Origin: Salticus scenicus
Taxonomy: Eukaryota; Arthropoda; Arachnida; Araneae; Salticidae
DNA length: 64,000 nucleotides
Reading direction: 5' to 3'
NCBI GenBank assembly: GCA_963930645.1
Contig: OZ005653.1
Coordinates: 116,876,259 to 116,940,258, forward strand
Below, piece after piece: positions 12,655 through 22,335 of the stretch (positions within the stretch are counted from its first letter, which is position 1; each line of letters opens with the position of its first letter). Below the pieces are notes generated by a model. The model saw only the letters and a program-made list of their open reading frames with translations. It was not told the origin of the DNA and did not search any database. The translations under genes were made by a program, and so were the position numbers.

Positions 12655-13304
12655 CGATTTTTTTTCTAAGTTTTTTTTTTTTTTCGTTAAAAGTAAAAAA
12701 AATCGATAACTTTGTTTTAAATTATCGCAGATCGATGGTTCAACCATTCGTTTTAAAGGTATTTTCGAGCTCTTTTGAAAGATACCCATCATGAAAATTT
12801 ACTCCCCTCGAGGGGGGACTTCCCCCCAGGGGGGGGAGGCGAGGCTCCTACATACACAAAAAAATTTTCCCAGTTAACTGTCTCTATTACAAAAAATATA
12901 TATTCGTTTCATTTGGTTTAGTGCAGTCTATAGACGTTAAACTCTATTTTCCTGCAATTTCCCCCATAGACGTAATGTATTAGAATTCTCTTGATTGTCC
13001 CTGTACACGAACCATTTGCTTGATCTTAACGAAAAGCTTACTGTAGCATCCCTATATGATACACATTTAGAATACCAAGTTTGAACTTTCTGCCATAATT
13101 TGTTTTTGAGATATGCTGATAACAGACAGACACACAGACACACACACAGACACACAGACACACAGACACACAGACCATTTGCTAAAAACATGATTTTCGT
13201 ATTCAGGGCACCTCAAAACGTGTAAATATAACAAAATCTCGCGTTCGAAAATTTGATCCTAAAACAATACTTTCTCTACCTTATGGGTAAGAGAAAGTAA
13301 AAAT
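12239..13304 (+). mobile_element. Hairpin-ended element (HINE-like), ACTTTCTCTTACC subtype, complete
   Basis: It starts TCTGGTGTG-TCACT-CACACGAC, then ACTTTCTCTTACCC. It ends with the hairpin ACTTTCTCTACC-TTAT-GGGTAAGAGAAAGT and AAAAAT (13,269-13,304). The subterminal 5' 14-mer is the exact reverse complement of the 3' arm GGGTAAGAGAAAGT. Two G/C hairpins stand out: GAGGGGGGGGC/GCCCCCCTC near 12,402-12,423 and a CTCCCCTCGAGGGG cluster near 12,803-12,845. An A-run (12,620-12,651) faces a T-run (12,671-12,682). Non-coding. This is the best reference copy of the subtype in the window. Confidence 0.65.
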
Positions 13305-13514
13305 ACAACATAAGAAATTGCCATACCAATAGAAAGGTTGATATTTCATTTTTTTTGTATCATTGATCACATTTTAATTTTCCAGTGGAAAATGGAAAAA
13401 CCATAAAAAATGTTGCCTGAACATATATTTTATTATACAAATCTAATATCCCTGTGACAGAATACTTTTATGCTTTCTGTGACAAGCATTGTTTGTGGAA
13501 ACATTTTCATTCAG

Positions 13515-13969
13515 GGTTGGCAAGTTTATGTCGAGGTGGTTAAAACCACTGGTAGAAACCGGCATGGCGAAAACCCCTTTCTGCCACATTTGTGGCAGAA
13601 ACTCAGAAAATGACATAAAAGTAATTACTGACATACAGTAGATAATGCATAGGAAAATCAATTAAATGTTAACCACAATATGATTTATTTACAATGTTAT
13701 CGCCATTGAAAATCGAAGTTTACATTGTTTACACTATTCAGTCTTCTATAACAAAAGACAAGTTTTGATGCGGTTTCTAAACCTAAACGATTTTTCAATT
13801 TGTGATGCACAAATGAGAAATTTGAGAAGATTCTCTCAATTCCAGCAGATCTAACAGGCATTGCCATCAAGGAACAAACAAGATTTGTGAAAGTTTCATC
13901 TATTGCACATTTTTTAAAACTGGACCACCATGTAAATAGTAGCTGGGGTAGTTGCCAAAATAGCTTAAT
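13515..13969 (-). mobile_element. 3' end of a decayed hAT transposon
   Basis: CAGGGTTGGCAAGTTTATG at 13,515-13,533 has the form of a hAT terminal inverted repeat. The coding remnant at 13,697-13,969 reads toward it, as the 3' end of a transposase gene would. The 5' half and other terminus are missing; a Helitron copy begins at 14,088. Confidence 0.55.
13697..13969 (-). pseudogene. hAT transposase C-terminal (hATC dimerisation) fragment
   Basis: This is a 90-codon open stretch without an ATG start, ending at TAA (13,697-13,699) and opening after an in-frame TGA at 13,970-13,972. It contains the hallmark of the hAT C-terminal dimerisation domain: PVRSAGIERIFSNFSFVHHK, followed by LKNRLGLETASKLVFCYRRL, which corresponds to the family pattern P-x-S-S-A-x-E-R-x-F-S, then KLRNRL, then KL-x-F-x-YR. 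A WW pair lies upstream at the expected position. The hATC domain mediates transposase oligomerisation. The catalytic core and zinc finger are absent, so it is a dead fragment. I am fairly sure of the family and not of the subfamily (Ac-like is likely). Confidence 0.8.
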
Positions 13970-14087
13970 TCAGTTATGTTAAGAGTTAAATGAATGAATT
14001 TTAGAGTTTGAAATAATACAAAACTAAAATCTAGTATTTATGTTCATTATTTTATATAAATATTTGATATACTCTTTATATTTAATA

Positions 14088-14770
14088 CTAGCAGGCTACG
14101 CCTGCTTTGCTGGTCACTATTTTTAAATGAATCACTAAAATTAATGTATTCTCAAAATTGCACTAATTTTTATCATGTGAAAAAAAAATTCTGATCAGGA
14201 AAAATGTCGCTCTGGTTCCCCACTGCTATCGGCAGCGTAGACCCGTGTGCAGTTATTTTAATTAGTATCTGAGATACAAAATAAAACCTTATCAGGACAC
14301 TTTAAAACAGGTGAAATCTTGAATTCCACTTTCGATAATATAAAAGTACTTTAAAGTATAAGTATCGTTCTTATGATGTATTAAAAATAATTTAGTCATA
14401 ATTAAAATTTAAAATCTATATGCAGAAAAAAAAAAAAAAAGGATTTCTCTCTTAAAAGATTTTGAGTTATGAAATGTTTTGTGAAAAAATCGATGTTTCA
14501 TAATGTCTGACTTTTTCGTGTTTTTTTCCGAAACTTGCATAATTCCGAGCTAAATACTATTAAAAATCCATAGTATGAAATGTGAATGGAGTATCAGAAT
14601 TCGAATCTCTGCAAAATATAAAAGAATAAAAGCGTTCTGGGTTTTCCGCCATTTTCTCCGAAACAACCGCTCCTTTTCTACATTTTTGCCCCTTCCCATC
14701 TCTTCTAATAATTTTACACTTGAAAATATCCGCAATCGATTTATCTTGCCTTAAAAACTAACAATACCAA
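14088..14770 (-). mobile_element. Partial Helitron, inverted copy
   Basis: Reversed, the left end reads GTGACCAGCAAAGCAGGCGT then AGCCTGCTAGT, identical in form to the Helitron 3' end at 12,192. Further right, similarity to 10,690-10,850 is clear (CCGAAACTTGC, AAAATATAAAAGAATAAA). The middle of the long copy is missing. The right limit is approximate. Confidence 0.55.
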
Positions 14771-15070
14771 TTTAAAATGCTGTAATTCTTTTTTTTTTTT
14801 TTTTCCCTACAAATCACCACAAAGCAGTTTTTAAAGAAAATTTGGTATTTACGTGTTAACTGCATGTCATTGGCAGGCCATTCATATGCATAAATACAAA
14901 TATGTAAGAAAGTACAATGTATTTTATAGGATTACTTCTATGATAATCATATGTAAATACATATATAAATATTTAAATACATATGTAATATATATTTTGT
15001 ATTAACCACATGCCAGCAGTTAACCTCTGGCAGGCGGTTAATACATAAATACTGAAATTTTCATTTAACT

Positions 15071-15133
15071 AGTATGTTGTGGCCACCACAAGACTTTCTT
15101 CTATATTTTTCTATACAAATTCACTCAATAACA

Positions 15134-15169
<36 letters not shown>

Positions 15170-15796
15170 CTTTTTTTTTTTTTTTTTTTTTTTTTGATAA
15201 AAGTAAAAAAAATTCAATAACTTTGTTTTGAAGTATCACAGATTTATAGTTCAACCATTCCTTTTAAAGGTATTGACGAGTCCTTTCGAAAGATACCCAT
15301 CTTGAAAATTTACTCCCCTCGAGGGGAGATTTCTCCCCCCGGGGGGGGGGAGGCGAGGCTCCTACACAAACAAATTTTTTTTCCCAGTTGACTATCTCTA
15401 TCGTAAATAATTCTTGTAAATTTCATAATGATTACTAAAAAAGAATTCTCTTTATGCACATTTATACAAAATTTTTTTCCTATATCACCATGTTAAAAAT
15501 TTAGAAAAGCGAGATGGCAACGCAACGTGTAAGACAATTTTTACCAAAAGTTGATAGGCACTAATTCATGTCAAGGTGCAACTACATACCAATTAGTATG
15601 AAATTCTGTGCAGTAGTTCCTGAGATACAGTTGCCACTAAGTTTTGTCACACACACACCCACAGACAGACATTTTCTAAAAATGGTCAAATCGTGTTCTA
15701 CAGCTCTAAAAACGTGTAAATCCATCAAAAACCAGAGGTCGAAAATTTTTACGAATCCAATACTTTCTTCCGTTGAATATAGAAGATAGTAAAAAT
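15071..15796 (+). mobile_element. Hairpin-ended element (HINE-like), ACTTTCTTCTATA subtype
   Basis: The 5' end TAGTATG is followed by the perfect hairpin TTGTGG-CCA-CCACAA and GACTTTCTTCTATATT. The 3' hairpin is ACTTTCTTCCGTTGAATATAGAAGATAGT then AAAAAT (15,770-15,796). The interior contains the G/C hairpin cluster CTCCCCTCGAGGGGAG near 15,314 and an A-run (15,136-15,164) facing a T-run (15,171-15,195). The first ~350 bp match the reverse of 26,330-26,732. Non-coding. Confidence 0.6.
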
Positions 15797-16700
15797 AACA
15801 AAATTATAACCAACTACAATTAAATAAAAAATTTAAATCATTAAATATATATGATTGAACAATATAAATGCACAAAATCCCAGTATGCAGCAGTTGTTAT
15901 TATGCATGTATCTACGCTCCATGTACATTAAAAAGAAAAAATAACATTGGTTACTGCTACCTCACTCTGTATGAAATGTTCATAAAATGCATCAAATAAC
16001 ATACTGCAGTAATTGTTACATATGTATTAGTGCTTTGTGCACATGAAAATCAAAGCGCCCATTACAAAAAAAGACAGATTATACAGATGTAAAAAATCAC
16101 CTTTTAAATACAAAATACATGTACAATAATGTATGATAATTTAAAGCAGCAGATAATTTCAATAATTAATTTACATTTGTATATAATCTTTCCCTTTCAG
16201 AATACTCTTGTTCCAAACACACACATCTTTAAAATGCAAAATATCTGTTATTTACACAATATTTATTTAACATTAATTTTAATTCACTGAATAGAAAATA
16301 GAATAAGTAATATTATTAAATAGGAATTAAAATTCATATAAAGAAATTACCTCTAAAATATTCCATGTTCGCAGTTATTATGACTTTTCAAATTACTACT
16401 ACAAAATTCCTCAGTAACACAAACAAATATATAAATAATTCAAATTTTCATTATATTTATGTTATTTACCTCAAAATTCACATTTCAGTAAAAATATAAA
16501 TCAAATCAATTTATGTGAAATGATTGTTCTCAAAATATTTTATTTACTTTTTACAAATATCCAAATAAAATACACAATGAAAATCAAGATTTGTATATTA
16601 ACGCCATATATAATTAAGAGATAAAGTTGATAACAGATTATTTCTTCAATAATAAAAATATATGCTAATTCAATAATAATTAAATTAATGAATCTCTTTA
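15797..16700. other. AT-rich intergenic DNA, no feature recognised
   Basis: Low-repeat AT-rich sequence. A plus-strand splice-acceptor-like tract TTTCCCTTTCAG lies at about 16,189-16,200, but the open frame after it is short and AT-rich. Confidence 0.4.
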
Positions 16701-16706
16701 ACTTAC

Positions 16707-16849
16707 CATTGAAGGTTATGGTTAGCATCTATTTTTTTTCCCTTAGTGGCTGGAATTTCCCTCACAAGATGCAGGTGGATACTTTCATTAGATGAAGTCT
16801 TCAAGTTGTTTTCATAATAACCGAATCGATAATACCTTTGTACGTACAT
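16707..16849 (-). CDS. Candidate first coding exon of an unidentified host gene
   Basis: On the minus strand an ATG with A at -3 (16,847-16,849), preceded by an in-frame TGA, opens 47 codons beginning MYVQRYYRFGYYENN and containing SIHLHLVREIPATKGKK. The frame stops exactly at a good donor, AATG|GTAAGT (16,701-16,706 on the plus strand). An acceptor-like CTTTTATTTCACAG lies upstream near 16,905. Base composition is less AT-biased than the flanks and no repeat similarity was seen. No family is recognised and the downstream exon was not found. A chance open frame beside a chance donor is a real alternative. Confidence 0.25.
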
Positions 16850-17559
16850 TTTTAATAATCACATACATAAGGCAATATTGATTCAGTTGAAATAAATGTT
16901 TGGATTCTGTGAAATAAAAGATGAAGTTTATTTTCTTAGCTAAGCATAGATATATGTAATGATAAATAATTGTACACACATAGAAAGGAAATAAAAGTAA
17001 TAAACTATAAAAATTTAAACAGATAGCCTGTATAATTAACACTTTCAAACATTAACAGCCACTAACAGCAGCACAAATAAAAACTTTATTTGCAGCAACT
17101 AATTACATTACATTAAAATTTTGATAACACAAAAGCAAATTTTATCTCTTATTGCAAAGAAACACATGGATATTTTTTATCCCAATTTATCAATTCAGAA
17201 TCCTTAAATCTGAAATAACGCTAAATTATTTTTAAAACATGAATATATTCGTAACAAAACAAATGTATATTTACATCAACGTTAATTTTATAAATGTGGC
17301 AAACAAATTTCGAATATGTTATTTATATCAGCAATGTTTTTCAGCAGGTAATGACATTGATATCTAATTGTATAACTAATTCATATCTATAAATCTCGAA
17401 TGCAGTAAGTAATTTCTATTGTTTACCTTAGTTTTGCATTTACATTACACAATAGATTCGTCGATTGCAAGTCTCCATTAAATTAAGATGGACGTTCGCG
17501 CTTGTTTTCGATGTTCTATGTATATAAAACGAGTAGATTAAGAAATTTAATGTTTAAAA

Positions 17560-17800
17560 ATAAGCTTACCAGGAAAAATAAGTGAAAATACCTTTTCTAT
17601 CGAAGTGCCGATTATTGATTACATGAAATAATCTAGAGTGGGGTCCATAGTTCGTGAATCGTGATTCATTCAACATAAACGCCTCCTTCGGTAGTGACGT
17701 CATCAAACCACACCTCAAATGGTCGTAGCTAGGAGTGTTTCATAAATCGCTTCCGGCGTTCAAGATAAATCACGTGACATGAACCAGTAGGTTGCTATGT
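17560..17800 (-). promoter_or_regulatory. GC-richer patch with CRE- and E-box-like sites
   Basis: TGACGTCA (about 17,694-17,701) is a perfect CRE palindrome, and CACGTGAC (about 17,772-17,779) matches the E-box core used by USF/MiT-type factors. On the minus strand a donor-like CCTG|GTAAGC occurs at about 17,570-17,576. This could be a promoter and non-coding first exon feeding the candidate exon at 16,849. Against this, CACGTGACATGAACC has an inverted partner GGTTCATGTCACATGAC near 18,259, so part of the patch may be a degraded repeat. Confidence 0.2.
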
Positions 17801-18640
17801 TTGGCCTTTTATTGCTATTTTGGCATTTAAAATTTCAATTCGGCAAATTATCATTATTATTAGGTAACATGACAGTCCTATGACCGAAATAAATTGTTTT
17901 TAAAATAATTTTTCACATATTATACATTTTAATAAATAATAAAATACCTTTTTTTTTTTTTTTTTCATCGTTTCCCAACAAAGTTTAAAAGTGTTTATAA
18001 AAGAAAAGTTAAACTTTTAAATAACTAAATTTAACAACAAATAATAATTTTTCAACTATTTTTAAGCATTTTATCGGTTAAATTTCGACTACACGAAATA
18101 AAAAAAGAAGTAAAATCAAAATCAAAATGATTTAGAACAAAAGAATATTAAACTATAGAAGTAAACAAAAACATTGGCAGTTATGACTTTGGCCAAGAAC
18201 AATCTTGCCATAGAAATTTATTAAAAATAAGCTGTAACCATGGGAACAAACGCATAGAGGGTTCATGTCACATGACTCATGTTGGACCATGTCTGGGTTA
18301 CCATTAATCATTCTACTTTAATTATCTCATTGGTATTTTAAAGCTTTTATTTTCATATTTTAATTAATTTTAAAAAATGTAATTATATATTCGTTACAAA
18401 TAATGTACCAAATGAAAGGCAGAATTTTTCTGAATACGTCTGTTTAAACAGCTTATCGATCGGACAATTACATTTTTTAAAATTAACCAAAGTATGAAAA
18501 TTAGGAGACTGAGTCTAAGGAAATCTCTTAAGCCTATCTCTTAAGCCTAAAGTTTGACAGAATCAGTGACGAATGAGGGTAACTATACATGCTGATGATA
18601 GTATGTAAAGTGCTGTTTATATATAATTGTGGTTTAAATA
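17801..18640. other. AT-rich intergenic DNA
   Basis: No gene recognised. It contains the inverted partner (about 18,259-18,276) of the CACGTGACATGAACC motif at 17,772 and short A/T runs. Confidence 0.35.
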
Positions 18641-18649
18641 TAAAAGTCC

Positions 18650-18929
18650 ACTTTGATATTTTTCGATACTGTACGTTTCAAAACTGTCATTCAATGAGCA
18701 CCCAAATTGAAGTTCACGGGTAAGGCGTTGCCGCAGGCACTAGAGACAACGACCCAAGACATTACGAGAAAGAAGTCCCTGCCAAAGGCAGCGAAGACGC
18801 AAAGCGAAGTTTTTGAACGACTTCAGTGTATTTTCTTTTATATTTCTGTTTTTAAAGCGGTATAAAAATGATTTTTTATTATTTATTTCATTTAAATATA
18901 GTGACCAGCGAAGCGGGCAAAGTCTGGTA

Positions 18930-18930
<1 letters not shown>
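18650..18930 (+). mobile_element. Helitron 3' tail fragment
   Basis: GTGACCAGCGAAGCGGGC at 18,901-18,918 followed by a degraded hairpin and GGTAG|T matches the 3' end at 12,160-12,193. Upstream text (CCAAAGGCAGCGAAGACGC) corresponds to the 3' portion of the long Helitron. A (TA)n tract begins immediately after the terminus (18,931-18,962), as is common for AT-target insertions. Confidence 0.5.
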
Positions 18931-18966
<36 letters not shown>

Positions 18967-19024
18967 AAATTTCTATTGTTAAGAGCATATTACTATACAG
19001 AGCAGAGGGATAAAGAATTATGGA

Positions 19025-19185
19025 TGCAGAGAAAAAGAAATTAGCGGCAGTGAAAATGTATGCTCTAAGAAGATCATGCAGGAAACTGTTTTAGAAAAGG
19101 AAACTGTAGAAGATCAAGGATAGAAAGAATACGAAATGAAAGAATTAAAGAAATTATGGAAATAAAGGAAACTGCTTTAGGAAAC

Positions 19186-19217
<32 letters not shown>

Positions 19218-19454
19218 AGAAAAAAAAAGCAACTAATCTGGTATGATCATATTAAAAGAATGGGCGATGAAAGGTCACATAAAATCGCTTTTAACTATAA
19301 AATAAACCAAAAATGGAAGCGAGGAAGACCAAGAAAGAGCTGGATGGATGATATCAAAAATGTGATGAAAGATCGGGGTCTGGAGGAGGAATGGACGCTG
19401 GACGAAAGCTTTGGAGCAGACTTCTCGTGGATTCTGTCGGAAGGCGACACTTGA
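19025..19454 (+). pseudogene. Non-LTR retrotransposon reverse-transcriptase C-terminal tail
   Basis: The region translates, with interruptions, to the widespread C-terminal tail of arthropod LINE ORF2 proteins: RIRNERIKEIMEIKETA, then LIWYDHIKRMGDER, then KWKRGRPRKSWMDDIKNVMK, and a stop at 19,452-19,454. The pattern matches RIRNE-x-I, LxWYGHVxRM, KRGRPRKxWMDxI followed by a short acidic or tryptophan tail. The polymerase domain is not present, as expected for a 5'-truncated LINE copy. An A-rich insertion (19,190-19,232) expands lysine codons between the first two blocks. An RNA tail or poly-A is not obvious downstream. Family (Jockey/CR1/RTE) cannot be resolved from the tail alone. Confidence 0.65.
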
Positions 19455-20030
19455 CACCATGAACCGAGTTTATATATATATATGTATATACATTTTTTTT
19501 TTTTTTTTAAGTTCAGGACTTTGATTAAGTCATTTAAAAAAATAATAATAAATTATTTTCTTCAATTTTTGAATTATCCATATTAAGCTTTATTTAAAAA
19601 AAAAAGAAAAAAAAAAAAGAAAAAAGAAAAAAAAAAAGAAAAAAAAAAAAAGAAAATTAATAATTCTTTAAACTTTGTATTACAAAACCCTCTTTCAAAA
19701 TGAAAATGCATCAAGAAAGTGAGTACGTTTCACGTTTCATTTTGAATGAAAATAGAACATGGCTATAAATAATAGAATATTTTGAAAAAAGAGCGCAACT
19801 ATTTCAAACTGAAATTGGACTGTCTATGCAAAATATGATTTCTATTTTTTGTTTAAAGAAATCATTCATGTGAACAATCTACGTGTTATTTGAGCATGCG
19901 AAGACAACAAATATGTAATATACATTACTATATATGTTAAGCTTTAGATTAGAAGTTTTTCATAATAAAACAAGAAAAAATAGTCATGTGATCCTCATAG
20001 ATATTAACTCTAAGACTGTTACTAGAACAT
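19455..20030. other. AT-rich intergenic DNA with polypurine tract
   Basis: A polypurine tract of A runs punctuated by G spans 19,598-19,657. No gene recognised. Confidence 0.4.
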
Positions 20031-20044
20031 CCCAAAAACAAATG

Positions 20045-20278
20045 GGCCCACCAGCGGCCGAGCGGTTCTGCGCTCAAAGCTGGTAGACGTGAGGTGCTGG
20101 GTTCGATCCCCGGTCGCGCTCGTCGACCTAGCCGTTCGGAGTTTTCCGTGGTTTCCTCCGAAACTTGCGTAAATACGGGCTAGGACCCCTAAGAAAGACC
20201 TCCACGGAAGGCCCTCCCCCTCAGGCCTAGGACCCCAGTGTTGTCAATCGGCCTTAATCCCTAACACCAACACCAACA
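20045..20278 (+). mobile_element. tRNA-derived SINE (Ser/Leu-like head) with perfect 14-bp TSD
   Basis: A 234-bp insertion is flanked by the exact duplication CCCAAAAACAAATG (20,031-20,044 and 20,279-20,292). The head carries pol III promoter boxes: GGCCGAGCGGTTCTGCGCTC (A box, class II tRNA style as in tRNA-Ser or tRNA-Leu) and GGTTCGATCCC (B box). After it comes a conserved central segment, CCGTGGTTTCCTCCGAAACT then TGCGTAAATACGGGCTAGGA, and a short (CACCAA)n 3' tail. The identical flanks imply a recent insertion. It is not a functional tRNA gene: the acceptor arm does not close. Confidence 0.85.
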
Positions 20279-20432
20279 CCCAAAAACAAATGTTATTTGA
20301 AAATTCAAACTCGGTATTTTAAAACTGTATCATATTGTGATGTTACTTGAATTCTTTTCAAGGCGCTGTTACGGAGGTAAAATGCATCTGAATGGTAAAC
20401 AACGCCGTTTCAAGTGGAACTGGAGCGTGTTT

Positions 20433-20657
20433 AACCCTTTGCGGCGCAAGACAATTTGAAACATTTAAATTATATTGCCACAGGAATTCACGAACTAAAT
20501 TAAAATAAAAAAAATTTTTAATTTCAAGGTTTAAAAAATCGGCTTTTTCTGATATGTTATAAACGTGAATTTTTGCTAAAAAATTTCCGGGATGAATTTT
20601 TGCAGCTGGATCTTAAATTTTGCTTCCTTGCAGTGAGGACAGCGCGCGTTAAAGGGG
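20433..20657. mobile_element. Possible piggyBac-like MITE
   Basis: The left end TTAACCCTTTGCGGCGCAAG and the right end, reversed CCCCTTTAACGCGCGCTGTC, are roughly inverted. TTAACCCTTTGCGG resembles arthropod piggyBac MITE ends with TTAA targets. The right TTAA is not intact and internal similarity was not checked, so this is tentative. Confidence 0.3.
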
Positions 20658-20659
20658 AG

Positions 20660-20803
20660 ACTCATACATAAACAGTTAAAACGTGATCTTCGAATTAAAG
20701 GGGCCTCAAAGCTTGTAACTATAACGAAAACTCAATTTCAAAAGTTTGACCCAAAACAATATTTTCTCTACTGAATACGGGTAAAAGAATGTAAAAATGT
20801 TTA
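20660..20803 (+). mobile_element. 3' terminal fragment of hairpin-ended element
   Basis: GGGGCCTCAAAGCTTGTAAC and GACCCAAAACAATATTTTCTC followed by a degenerate hairpin (TTTTCTCTACTGAATACGGGTAAAAGAA) and GTAAAAAT match the 3' end of the complete copy at 13,200-13,304. The 5' part is missing. Confidence 0.5.
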
Positions 20804-21499
20804 GCACTAAATGAGAAAAGTGATTTTATATTACTCAAATTGTCAGTTATTCCTCCAAATGCCTTTTTAGTTTTGTGCATTTATTGCACAGACTGTAACT
20901 ACACGCAAAACAAGTGTTTCGTTAGAACAACAAAAATTTTGTTAAACTAAGCAATCAATATATATATAAATATATATATATATATATTACATAGCCTCTC
21001 AAACAGTTTTGTTTCCAGATTCGAAAGAAGAACATACCTCGCTCATTGTTTGTTTACAGAGATCTATAATGTACGTTATCGAACTATCTAGTGAGAGTGA
21101 CTCTTCTTTTAACCATATTCTTTTAGTCAATCGAAGCAAATTGATTGGTACGCAACTATTGTTAAAATGACAAAACAAATCTACAAAATCACCGAACAAA
21201 ATAATTTTGTTGCTCCCAACAAAGCACTTTTTAGGTGTATATGCAACTACATCTCAACAACACCTCAAATATGAAATTTAAATTAAACATATGAATGAAG
21301 GATGGTTCATATTGATGGAGCACAGTCATATCTTGAATACTGTGAGACATAAACATTCATGCATTTTTTTTCTGTAGCTTAACAAGATATATAAGGATGC
21401 GAATTACTGATACATGTTTCTTTCTTTGTTCCAGGGTATGATTAGGATGTAGACCACCACTGAAATTCCTTACATTGTGGAGGCTTTCTTCAGTCCTAG

Positions 21500-21752
21500 C
21501 CATTGAAGTTGATAGGGATTTACGTAGCAGTAGTTCTACACTATGGGCGACGACGGGTCTGGAACTCGTCTCTAAGGGTTATCCAAAGACATACCTTCAC
21601 AATTTTGATCCTCCACGGAGAAAAGGCCTCCCCCGCTTCTGTGAGCCATATAATTTTGGATGGAAACATGAAGGACATTGCGGCCACGACGTATTTTACG
21701 TGCACCAGCCACCATTAGTATACACGATGATCTTTAGCCGACTTTCAATCCT
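21500..21752 (-). mobile_element. Diverged SINE (second tRNA-SINE family), body only
   Basis: Similar to 46,400-46,640: GGTCTGGAACTCGTCTCTAA, CACAATTTTGATCCTCCACGG, ACATTGCGGCCACGACG and GTGCACCAGCCACCATTAGT. The tRNA-like head and TTGG tail of the intact copy are lost. Two overlapping reading frames (107 and 71 codons) over this segment come from the SINE body and should not be annotated as protein. Confidence 0.65.
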
Positions 21753-22199
21753 TGTACCTCCATATCACAGTGCGATGGCGTTTCAAATGACAGTTTAAAA
21801 AGCCACTTTCAGCATTCCGAAAGATTATACAGCTTTGCAGTTGAGAACTTTTGTAAGACCACAAACGAAAAAAAAAAAAAAAATCTATGTTGAACACGAA
21901 TTTTAGGGCCATAAAAATGTTTTCGTTAAGCTTGTGCCCATCTAAAAAATGTAACCCTTGAACACCAATCATAGTATAAAACTCTCATCCATTGGCAATG
22001 TGTTCCCCATAATTGGTAATAAAAGATGTGTTCAACATGGTTCAAAAATGCACTTTAAGTGTGTCTTATCAATACGCCCTACACTGCATTTAGCTATTTA
22101 ATCAGTTGCAACAACTATCATCATTGTCCAAGAGGTTCTGATCACTAAATTGGTTGATGGAAAATGCCACGTTCAAGCCTAAGTTATGTTCGTCAGTTA

Positions 22200-22335
22200 A
22201 GCTGTACAAATTTTTTCGCAGTTTTCTCCGAAATTTCCGTGAATGCAGGCTAGTACCTATTAGGATGACAAGCACGGTGGAAATTTCACCTTATTTGTTG
22301 TCAGTTGGCCTTAAGCCAATTTTTGGAATAACATT
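22200..22335 (+). mobile_element. Fragment of the Ser/Leu-head SINE body
   Basis: TTTTCTCCGAAATTTCCGTG and GCAGGCTAGTACCTATTAGG, followed by TTGTCAGTTGGCCTTAAGCC, are diverged versions of the central and 3' segments of the SINE at 20,045-20,278. No head or flanking duplication is visible. Confidence 0.5.

Noticed and set aside
12937..13191. 84-codon minus frame with a cysteine/valine repeat
   Set aside because: The repeat comes from a GTCTGTGTGT-type microsatellite inside a hairpin-ended element.
20045..20125. Functional tRNA-Ser or tRNA-Leu gene
   Set aside because: The A and B boxes are good, but the acceptor stem does not pair and the unit is flanked by a SINE body and target-site duplications.
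21475..21798. 107-codon plus frame as a gene
   Set aside because: Overlaps a diverged SINE body related to 46,381-46,702.
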